This document shows, piece by piece, positions 16,805 to 21,979 of a DNA stretch of 23,352 nucleotides. This DNA is from CAYILR01 sp964364175. Lineage in GTDB: Bacteria > Bdellovibrionota > UBA1018. The DNA lies in NCBI GenBank assembly GCA_964364175.1, contig CAYILR010000053.1, forward strand, positions 1-23,352, read 5' to 3'. The translations under genes were made by a program, and so were the position numbers. Numbering within the stretch: the stretch's first letter is position 1; every line of letters starts with the position of its first letter. The notes beneath the pieces were generated by a model. The model was not told where the DNA came from. It saw nothing but the letters and a program-made list of their open reading frames with translations, and did not search any database.

Positions 16805-17308
16805 GTGCGTTCAATTCAATTCTTGCTAGCGATAGGTTTGTTTTGCTCCAACATTGCTTTCGCCAGCGACGATTGCAGTTCTTATCTTTCTCAGTCCGAT
16901 GTAGTCAAAGCGCTACAGGCCACAGATGGATCTTTCGTTGCGATTGAGCGTGAGTTCCGTGGTAGAAACTCGGTTGAAATCTATGACCAATCGAGCGCAA
17001 AAGTCCCCGTTCGAGTTTTCTCCAATACCCGTCTGCTGGGAGTCATCCCCAATAGTCATTCGATCGTTATTTCAGTGCAGTCGAATCCCATGAACATTGT
17101 CCGAAGGATGGATGTTCTTGATTTGGCATCGAGCTATCAGTCGGATCTTGATCCAGTTCAGCTCTCAGTCGAGGGACTGTATGCACCCGAGCTTCTAGAA
17201 ATGTCTCCCGGTGGCAATTGGATGAAGGTTATTTCTGAGAAAGGCCCAACGGTTCACTATCAACGAACTCAGAATCAGGGCCAGATTCGATGGGTAGCGG
17301 TTCAGTAG
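16805..17308 (+). CDS. Small exported protein, unknown function
   Basis: A 167-aa protein starting at GTG 16805, supported by a full AAGGAGG Shine-Dalgarno at 16790-16796 with 8-nt spacing. The signal peptide is MRSIQFLLAIGLFCSNIAFA, cut before SDDCSS. The mature part is beta-rich, and its VEIYDQSSAKVPVRVFSNT and LEMSPGGNWMKVIS segments resemble blades of a WD40 or TolB-like propeller, but at this length it could hold only two or three. No family is assigned. Its 3' end overlaps the 3' end of the convergent YkgJ-type gene by 80 bp (17229-17308), so at least one C-terminus is probably variable and unconstrained. Confidence 0.72.
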   Translation: MRSIQFLLAIGLFCSNIAFASDDCSSYLSQSDVVKALQATDGSFVAIEREFRGRNSVEIYDQSSAKVPVRVFSNTRLLGVIPNSHSIVISVQSNPMNIVRRMDVLDLASSYQSDLDPVQLSVEGLYAPELLEMSPGGNWMKVISEKGPTVHYQRTQNQGQIRWVAVQ

Positions 17309-17672
17309 CCCAATCCTCTCTTCTCAACGCTTTCAAACCATGGTGTGCCCGAGCTTCATCGCAACGAGGATTATGCCTCCCAGCCTCGTAGGAGGCCTCA
17401 AAAGCCCTGCAAGGGGTAGGGCGGTTGCTGTAAATGGAGCAATGAGCGTTTTTCCCAATTCTCCCTCTCAAAGCGACGCACTGGCGGCTGTGTTTTTCGT
17501 TGGTGCCCTTCATCGTGCGCAAAAAAGGGTCGGTTTCTTCGACCAGCTCGATGGGAACCGGGTTTTTATGGTCTTTTTTCTCGGCTTCACGCCAGTAGAA
17601 ATGCACACGGAAGGTGGCGCAACACGCCCCGCAAGACAGACATGGATGCGAAATTCTTCCTTGATTCGCCAT
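17229..17672 (-). CDS. YkgJ family cysteine cluster protein
   Basis: A 147-aa cytoplasmic protein of the YkgJ-type zinc- or iron-chelating domain family (CxxCxxCC). Visible are CLSCGACC at residues 11-18, then CVALRGRIG, CSIYSNRPTPCRAF and a further Cys in NPRCDEAR; together these are the metal ligands conserved in the family. The family's function is unknown; metal binding is inferred. ATG 17672 is preceded by CAGGGA directly at the start, an unusually tight spacing. It is convergent with and overlaps the exported-protein gene ending at 17308, and diverges from the ribosomal protein operon starting at 17756, with 83 bp between the two starts. Confidence 0.88.
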   Translation of the reverse strand: MANQGRISHPCLSCGACCATFRVHFYWREAEKKDHKNPVPIELVEETDPFLRTMKGTNEKHSRQCVALRGRIGKNAHCSIYSNRPTPCRAFEASYEAGRHNPRCDEARAHHGLKALRREDWATEPLPIESGPDSEFVDSEPLGLSQK

Positions 17673-17755
17673 TCCCTGATAAAAGTTTAAAACAAAAGAT
17701 TGCTTTGTGGTCTTAAAATATGATATCCGACCCGAACTGTTTAGGAGATTTATTC

Positions 17756-18064
17756 ATGTCACGCGTATGCGAGCTCACAGCTGTTCGTCCCTTAACCGGG
17801 AACAAGGTCAGTCATTCCAACATCAAGACTCGTACTCGTTGGTTGCCCAACCTGAAGAAAAAGAAATATCAAATCCAGGAGTTAGGCCAAACCCTCACTC
17901 TGACTTTGACCGCTCGTGCGATTCGCACGATCGATAAGCAAGGTGGCATCACCGCTGCGATTTTCAAGGCAAAAGAGGATCTGCTTTCGGATCGCCTCCA
18001 GACCGTGAAGAACTCAATCACCCGGCACCGTAAAAAAGGCCAAAAACAAGGATCATCCAAATGA
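17756..18064 (+). CDS. rpmB: 50S ribosomal protein L28
   Basis: L28 is a late-assembling component of the large ribosomal subunit. The start MSRVCELTAVRPLTGNKVSH matches the E. coli-type L28, followed by RTRWLPNLKKKKY and ARAIRTIDKQGG. At 102 aa it is longer than the 78-aa E. coli protein because of a basic C-terminal tail (HRKKGQKQGSSK). It has no CxxC zinc motif, as in other members of this subtype. ATG 17756 is chosen, with AGGAG at 17743-17747, over an in-frame upstream ATG. It is first of four tightly packed genes and overlaps rpmE by 4 bp (ATGA), so translation is coupled. Confidence 0.94.
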   Translation: MSRVCELTAVRPLTGNKVSHSNIKTRTRWLPNLKKKKYQIQELGQTLTLTLTARAIRTIDKQGGITAAIFKAKEDLLSDRLQTVKNSITRHRKKGQKQGSSK

Positions 18065-18306
18065 AAGCAAATATTCATCCCGAATACCGCGAAGTGATTT
18101 TCAAAGACATGTCCTCTGGCGAGCAGTTTCTCTGCCGTTCGACCATGGCTACCAAAGACAGCATCAAATTGGATAACGGAAAAGAATATCCTCTGATCAA
18201 GTTGGATATCTCGAGCTTTTCTCATCCATTTTACACTGGAACTCAGCGCTTGATCGATGCCGAAGGCCGCGTTGAGAAATTCATGAAAAAATACGGTAAA
18301 AAGTAG
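18061..18306 (+). CDS. rpmE2: 50S ribosomal protein L31, type B (zinc-free)
   Basis: L31 bridges the large and small ribosomal subunits. This 81-aa copy begins MKANIHPEYREVIFKDMSSG and contains SSFSHPFYTGTQRLIDAEGRVEKF (split as SSFSHPFYTGTQ and DAEGRVEKF), diagnostic of type B. The CxxC pair of zinc-binding L31 is absent. In many bacteria type B L31 is a Zur-repressed paralogue made under zinc shortage (established for E. coli and Bacillus), but in others it is the only L31. I see no clear Zur box upstream of the operon, so zinc control is not shown. Start ATG overlaps the rpmB stop. Confidence 0.93.
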   Translation: MKANIHPEYREVIFKDMSSGEQFLCRSTMATKDSIKLDNGKEYPLIKLDISSFSHPFYTGTQRLIDAEGRVEKFMKKYGKK

Positions 18307-18315
18307 GAGCATCCC

Positions 18316-18555
18316 ATGGCAGTCCCAAAGAAAAAAGTATCTCGAAGCCGCAGAAACATGCGTCGTTTTTCAAGTTTCAATCGTCTGACTCCTGTGACGA
18401 CGATTATTGACCCAATTACCACTGAGCCAGTTCGCCCCCACACTATTTTGGGCGTTGAATTTGCTGCTGCCTACGTAGAGCGTCGCAAAGCAGCTAAGGC
18501 TTTGAAAAGTTCTGGCTCGCGCCAGAACCAGCCAACAGGAGGAGCAAGAACATGA
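18316..18555 (+). CDS. rpmF: 50S ribosomal protein L32, cysteine-free form
   Basis: The start MAVPKKKVSRSRRNMRRF is the invariant L32 N-terminus, preceded by AGGAG at 18305-18309. Typical bacterial L32 is about 57-60 aa with a C-terminal four-Cys zinc ribbon or a degenerate one. Here the rest (79 aa in total) has no Cys at all, and a 20-residue hydrophilic C-terminal tail (SSGSRQNQPTGGART) is added. It is translationally coupled to rplX by a 4-bp overlap (ATGA at 18552-18555). Recognition rests mainly on the N-terminal 18 residues and on the context among ribosomal protein genes. Confidence 0.85.
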   Translation: MAVPKKKVSRSRRNMRRFSSFNRLTPVTTIIDPITTEPVRPHTILGVEFAAAYVERRKAAKALKSSGSRQNQPTGGART

Positions 18556-18893
18556 AAGCCATTTTGACCGAAAAAAAACTAGCCATTAAAAAAGACGACA
18601 CTGTGATCGTGATCTCGGGTGACGACAAAGGCAAAACTGGAAAAGTCCTGAAAGTGGATCCCATTAAATTGAGAATCACTGTTCAAGGAATCAACATCGC
18701 TAAAAAACACGTAAAGCCTAGCCAAAAAAGCCCTCAAGGTGGAATCGTGTCGATAGAGCGCCCCATGGCTTATTCCAAAGTGATGATCGTCGATGCCAAA
18801 GGCAAGCCGACCCGCATCGCTATCAAACGCGTGACCAAAGGTGGAAAAACCGAAGTTCAGCGTATTGCTAAAACCACCGGCGCTGTTTTGTAA
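18552..18893 (+). CDS. rplX: 50S ribosomal protein L24
   Basis: L24 is an early-binding assembly initiator of the large subunit. The 113-aa product has the KOW motif DDTVIVISGDDKGKTGKVLK, the stretch VQGINIAKKHVKPSQKSPQGG, and the conserved IVSIERPMAYSKVMIVDAKG with KPTRIAIK. A strong AGGAGGAG Shine-Dalgarno lies at 18537-18544. In nearly all bacteria rplX sits in the spc operon between rplN and rplE; here it is last in an L28-L31-L32 operon. Whether a second rplX exists in the spc operon cannot be seen from this window. Confidence 0.94.
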   Translation: MKAILTEKKLAIKKDDTVIVISGDDKGKTGKVLKVDPIKLRITVQGINIAKKHVKPSQKSPQGGIVSIERPMAYSKVMIVDAKGKPTRIAIKRVTKGGKTEVQRIAKTTGAVL

Positions 18894-18917
18894 TCTGAAA
18901 CTTTATCTTTGCTGTGC

Positions 18918-18945
18918 TTGACTATTCTTTGTGTCGGCGTGTAAG
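18918..18945 (+). promoter_or_regulatory. Possible promoter upstream of 18955 gene
   Basis: TTGACT (18918-18923) and TGTAAG (18940-18945) are separated by 16 bp. The predicted start of transcription is within 2-3 bases of ATG 18955, which has no Shine-Dalgarno, so the transcript would be leaderless. Confidence 0.45.
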
Positions 18946-18954
18946 CATCCGACT

Positions 18955-19506
18955 ATGAAAAATACTCGTGTTTTATTGGCGCTGGCTGTGGCTTCTCTCT
19001 CGACGACCGGAATTGCTCGTGGTGATGAAATGGCCGCTATATCCTACATCATGGTTGCTGGAACAGCAGGAGGTATCACCTCCGTAGCTGCTACAACATT
19101 AGTAGCAGGCGGGCAGCCGCTTGCCGGATTGGCTGCAGCGGCTCTCAGTGCGGATGTATTGCTTCTGAGTGCTTGCTTGGTTCAAGAAAAGGATATTTCC
19201 AACTGCAGCCGATGGGTTTTCGTTGGACAGGCCGTAGTTCCCACAGCTTTTGTGGTTGAGGGATCTAAGTCGTTGTTTCAAATCACTTCGGGTGAAAAAG
19301 AAGAAGCGATGGAAAAGGCCGCTCGTGAAGTCGCTCTCTTGAAAGACAGCGCGCGAGAATTTGTGCTGAATGGTGATCCAGCTTCGCCTGCACTCGCTGA
19401 GCACATTGCCGCTTTGAAGTCCGCAGCTGCTGAGATTCAACTCGGTTCGGTGGCACAAGCGAGCGATCAAGAAGTTGCCCTCGCTATTCTTCAGATCGCC
19501 AATTGA
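18955..19506 (+). CDS. Small exported Ala/Gly-rich protein, unknown function
   Basis: A 183-aa protein of unknown family. ATG 18955 is preferred to an upstream in-frame GTG (18931) because it starts the signal peptide MKNTRVLLALAVASLSTTG (cut near ARG-DE) and because the -35/-10 pair lies between them. After the signal there is a hydrophobic Ala/Gly/Val-rich segment (about residues 25-67), which could be a membrane hairpin. A short Cys-containing stretch (two Cys, about 65 and 75) follows, then a second hydrophobic stretch and an amphipathic helical C-terminus (about 115-183). It may be an inner-membrane or periplasmic protein. It sits between the ribosomal operon and tRNA-Leu with no functional link evident. 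Confidence 0.68.
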   Translation: MKNTRVLLALAVASLSTTGIARGDEMAAISYIMVAGTAGGITSVAATTLVAGGQPLAGLAAAALSADVLLLSACLVQEKDISNCSRWVFVGQAVVPTAFVVEGSKSLFQITSGEKEEAMEKAAREVALLKDSAREFVLNGDPASPALAEHIAALKSAAAEIQLGSVAQASDQEVALAILQIAN

Positions 19507-19531
19507 TTCTGCTGCGCTCTTGCCTTATGAC
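19503..19531 (+). promoter_or_regulatory. Probable tRNA-Leu promoter
   Basis: TTGATT (19503-19508) and TATGAC (19526-19531) lie 17 bp apart, 27 bases before the tRNA 5' end. A 6-bp inverted repeat AATGAG/CTCATT lies in the 5' leader (19532-19551). Confidence 0.5.
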
Positions 19532-19557
19532 AATGAGGTAGATTTCTCATTACCGTG

Positions 19558-19646
19558 GCCGGGGTGGCGAAATTGGTAGACGCACAGGACTTAAAATCCT
19601 GGGTTTCGAAAGAGACGTACCGGTTCGATTCCGGTCCTCGGCACCA
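19558..19646 (+). tRNA. tRNA-Leu (anticodon UAA)
   Basis: An 89-nt type II tRNA with encoded CCA. The acceptor stem is GCCGGGG pairing with CCTCGGC (one G-T wobble), discriminator A and CCA at 19644-19646. The anticodon arm is CAGGA-CTTAAAA-TCCTG, giving the anticodon TAA, which reads UUA/UUG leucine codons. A long variable arm (GGTTTCGAAAGAGAC region) is typical of tRNA-Leu. The T arm is CCGGTTCGATTCCGG. Part of its 3' end is duplicated at 19722-19736. Confidence 0.97.
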
Positions 19647-19736
19647 CTACTAAAAAAACCATAAACCTAGCGGACCGGAAGGGCGCACAGCGCCGCAAAC
19701 AGTGTTTGCGATCGCAGTGCACGGTCCTCGGCACCA
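19632..19736 (+). repeat. 15-bp direct repeat of the tRNA-Leu 3' end
   Basis: CGGTCCTCGGCACCA occurs at 19632-19646 (the tRNA acceptor end) and again at 19722-19736, 90 bp later. A duplicated tRNA 3' end is the usual footprint of integrase-mediated insertion at a tRNA gene (att site). Only the last 15 bases are shared and no integrase gene is visible. Confidence 0.8.
19672..19727 (+). other. Structured element (closed stem with two perfect hairpins)
   Basis: GGACCG (19672-19677) pairs with CGGTCC (19722-19727). Inside lie two perfect hairpins side by side: GGCGC-ACA-GCGCC (19682-19694) and GCAAAC-AGT-GTTTGC (19695-19709). The palindrome GCGATCGC follows directly (19708-19715). Together they form a multi-branched fold just downstream of tRNA-Leu and share the tRNA 3' sequence at the right edge. 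It could be part of the tRNA precursor transcript, a small RNA, or a recombination site. Confidence 0.55.
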
Positions 19737-20016
19737 AGTACTATGAGGCGTTTCTGGTTAGAAATGCTAAGTCATTAATAACAAAAGTGAGTTTTTGGCC
19801 GTTTAAGCGGGTTTCGCGGTCCGTCTATTTCCCTACATTTCACAGAATTTCTGGAGTTTGGCTGATTTGTGGCTGACATTTGGCTGACCTATGGGTTGTT
19901 GTTAAGTCTGTTGTGAATGTGGAAAAAGTGTGGAAAAATAATGGTAAACTTGTGGACTCCGTCGTCCGATAGGTTTATAAGACTAACAGTGGCTTTTAAC
20001 ACAATTTGAGGGTTCT
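19737..20016. other. Non-coding stretch with 11-bp phased repeats
   Basis: No gene is seen between the structured element and the antitoxin gene. The stretch holds TGGCTGA three times at exactly 11-bp spacing (19859, 19870, 19881). An 11-bp periodic tract of TGTGG units follows at 19918, 19929 and 19951, with a degenerate unit at 19940. The first two units read TTTTCCACA on the minus strand and fit the DnaA-box consensus TTWTNCACA. It also contains the promoter region of the toxin-antitoxin operon. Confidence 0.6.
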
Positions 20017-20406
20017 ATGGCATCACCCCAGGCGTCTTCGCTATTTAGTTCGGTACCCGAGACCGATGTTTTTCGCTTCTTCAATAAAGGAGAGCTGGAC
20101 GGAAAAAAAGTAGTCGATTTTCTAAAATACAAAAAAGAAGACGTGTCAGTCGCGGCCAATGTGCCACTCGCATCGGTTCGGTATGATGAAAAAATGCGAG
20201 AGGATCTCAAAGAGAGGCTGACCGAGTGGTCTACTGCGATCAATTTGGTGGGCACTTTTTTTAAAAACCAAGAAAAAACAATCTTGTGGTTTCAAATCTC
20301 GAATCCCTTGTTAGGCGGGATGTCTCCGCGCGATATGATTCGAGTCGGCAGATTTAAAAAGCTTTTGAATTTCATCCAAACTGCTTTAGACGAAAACCAA
20401 AGGTAA
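20017..20406 (+). CDS. Xre/MbcA/ParS-type antitoxin
   Basis: A 129-aa protein. The C-terminal 40 residues (ISNPLLGGMSPRDMIRVGRF, then KKLLNFIQTAL) match the MbcA/ParS/Xre toxin-binding domain, whose hallmark is NPLLGG followed by P and a G-R pair. The N-terminal half (KKVVDFLKYKKEDVSVAANV, then a putative recognition helix) corresponds to the degenerate Xre-type helix-turn-helix of this family. It neutralises the RES toxin encoded immediately downstream, and family members autorepress their operon. GAGGG at 20008-20012 is the ribosome-binding site for ATG 20017. Stop TAA 20404-20406 is followed without a gap by the toxin ATG. Confidence 0.88.
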   Translation: MASPQASSLFSSVPETDVFRFFNKGELDGKKVVDFLKYKKEDVSVAANVPLASVRYDEKMREDLKERLTEWSTAINLVGTFFKNQEKTILWFQISNPLLGGMSPRDMIRVGRFKKLLNFIQTALDENQR

Positions 20407-21360
20407 ATGGTCAAAAGACGGAAAAACAAAAATCTATTTCGACCCAAATCGGGTCGAACGGGGAAATCAACCCAGGGGGTCGCTTATTTATTAGAGCAGG
20501 GCACGCTCGCGGAACTTCGGCTGGCCAAAGAACGAACCTCAGCCCTCCTAAGATTTCACTGGGACTACTATTCAGAACTCGCTCGCCAGAGAAATGCAAT
20601 TTGGGACGAGATACAAAAAGGTTTGATCCAAGCCAGCATTTCGGATTTTAAGTTTCGCAATTACCAAAGAGCAGTCAAATGGAAGTACGGACTACACCCT
20701 CTTTCGACGGCGGGCAGTTTGAGCGATATTGGAGGTCGATTCAATACGGGTTCAAAAGTGAATTCTGAAGTTCCCCATTTTCCGGCGCTCTATTTGGCAG
20801 TCGACAAAGATACAGCGTTGCAAGAAACGTTGGGACAAATTCCACCTACAACCCAAGCCATGACGGCTAAAGAAATTGCACTTACCAATCCTCAGTCAGA
20901 AGTCATTGTGTCGGTCAGTGGACAGCTCGAAAAGGTGTTCGATTTGAGAAACTTAGAGTCGCTTGAGAGTTTTTTCCGTTTAATTCGGAATTTTTCAGTC
21001 AGTCCTGCGCTTTTGGCAGCAGCCAAATTTTTGAATATTGAGCCGCCAGGTTTAATCCGGAGTCGGCAACAATTGCTGGGCTCCTTGTTGCTCGATGCCT
21101 GGAGAGTTGCTCCTACAAACTATGATATTCCGGCCAATCCGCAGATATTCGGACATCTGATTGACCAAGCCGGGATCGAAGGAATTATTTATCCATCAAA
21201 ATTAACTGGCAAAGATTGCTTGGTTATTTTTCCACATAACTTCGAAGCTAGTTCGTCGTACCTGAGTTTAGATCACGAGCCTCCTCATCCAAAAGTTCCC
21301 AGTCGGATTGATAAAAATAACTGGCGAGTCTGTGATCTTTCTCCGCGCGATTTAATTTAG
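20407..21360 (+). CDS. RES domain toxin (NAD+-degrading), extended N-terminus
   Basis: RES toxins deplete NAD+ by hydrolysis or phosphorolysis, or ADP-ribosylate targets, and are kept inactive by an Xre/MbcA-type antitoxin. The C-terminal about 215 residues form the RES domain: DIGGRFN with Arg111, ALYLA with Tyr129, and LQETLG with Glu140 match the catalytic Arg-Tyr-Glu set. A later conserved segment is GIEGIIYPSKLTGKDCLVIF. The protein has 317 aa, while classical RES toxins have 150-230; the extra about 95 N-terminal residues are helical and basic (KRRKNKNLFRPKSGR at the start). The start follows the antitoxin stop directly, which implies coupled translation. Assignment of the pair is firm; the exact reaction is inferred. 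Confidence 0.88.
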   Translation: MVKRRKNKNLFRPKSGRTGKSTQGVAYLLEQGTLAELRLAKERTSALLRFHWDYYSELARQRNAIWDEIQKGLIQASISDFKFRNYQRAVKWKYGLHPLSTAGSLSDIGGRFNTGSKVNSEVPHFPALYLAVDKDTALQETLGQIPPTTQAMTAKEIALTNPQSEVIVSVSGQLEKVFDLRNLESLESFFRLIRNFSVSPALLAAAKFLNIEPPGLIRSRQQLLGSLLLDAWRVAPTNYDIPANPQIFGHLIDQAGIEGIIYPSKLTGKDCLVIFPHNFEASSSYLSLDHEPPHPKVPSRIDKNNWRVCDLSPRDLI

Positions 21361-21504
21361 TCCGATCCGAAATTTAATTCACCTGACTTCGACGATCAAT
21401 TCGATGGGATGCTCAAATAATTACGATCGGTTTGGAAATAGAATTCAAACTCGAACGAATTGTAATTCAAAAAAAGTAAATCCAGAGGTCACCTGATGAG
21501 GGTA

Positions 21505-21616
21505 CCTGACCTCGCCTCATATCCATGAAATACTTCGTATTTCGCTTCTGACCACCCACCCACACCTTTGGTTTGTGGTTGGGTGGTCAGAGGCCGGGAC
21601 ATGAGGCGAGGTCGGG
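21505..21616. repeat. Three-stem palindromic element
   Basis: The outer arms GACCTCGCCTCAT (21508-21520) and ATGAGGCGAGGTC (21601-21613) are perfect 13-bp complements, extended by about 3 more pairs. Inside are a 7-bp hairpin GAAATAC-TTC-GTATTTC (21527-21543) and a long hairpin of 16 pairs with one mismatch (21548-21564 with 21574-21590, CTGACCACCC against GGGTGGTCAG). The whole could fold as a three-way junction in DNA or RNA. Confidence 0.75.
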
Positions 21617-21807
21617 GAGCGGGTCGTGTGATTGGAGTCGATGAGCAGAGGGATGAGCAGGAGAGGGAGTCTCTGTTGAGTTGTGGTGGTTGCAGAAGTG
21701 GTTCTGAGTCAGAGATTTTGGTGGGTAGCTGTGAGATTGAATTCGGATGCGAGGAAATTGTTATTTGGTTTTGTGAATTACCTCCGAGCACAGACCCCGA
21801 GCGTGGG

Positions 21808-21859
21808 CTCGCCCCATGTCCCTAAAATACTACGTATTTTGCTCCTGATCACCCAACCC
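21808..21859. repeat. Diverged direct copy of the 5' half of the palindromic element
   Basis: By hand alignment, 42 of 52 positions match 21511-21562. The small hairpin is kept as AAAATAC-TAC-GTATTTT (21824-21840). Its first pair changed from G-C to A-T on both sides, a compensatory substitution. The long second arm is missing downstream. Confidence 0.7.
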
Positions 21860-21901
21860 CCCTAAAAAGCCTGATTTTGTAGTTGAAGTGTGCACATACC
21901 A

Positions 21902-21910
21902 TTATCCACA
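21902..21910 (+). promoter_or_regulatory. Perfect DnaA box
   Basis: TTATCCACA matches the high-affinity DnaA-binding consensus exactly. It is a single site with two TGTTCAC sequences 25-45 bp downstream, between two convergent genes, so it does not control an obvious start. Confidence 0.5.
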
Positions 21911-21979
21911 AAACAAAGAGTGATGTTCACAACGACGCTAGCTAAATGTTCACCATATTGATGATTCACGACTAACGAA

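Larger units (their letters stand above)
21361..21979. other. Repeat-rich non-coding stretch
   Basis: No credible gene is seen over 619 bp. Short open frames here are low-complexity and follow inverted-repeat sequence. The stretch contains the three-stem palindromic element (21505-21616), a G-rich tract on + (21617-21780, with GATGAGCAG twice at 21640 and 21652), the second diverged repeat copy (21808-21859), and a perfect DnaA box (21902-21910). Confidence 0.7.

Noticed and set aside
17340..17690. 116-codon plus-strand frame opposite the YkgJ-type gene
   Set aside because: The minus-strand frame carries the conserved cysteine motifs; the plus frame has none.
17690..17755. Zur box upstream of the ribosomal operon
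   Set aside because: The AT-rich TTAAAATATGATATCC region has no convincing match to the known palindromic Zur consensus.
21489..21865. Short frames on both strands in the repeat-rich stretch
   Set aside because: They follow inverted-repeat and purine-biased sequence, lack ribosome-binding sites and encode low-complexity peptides.
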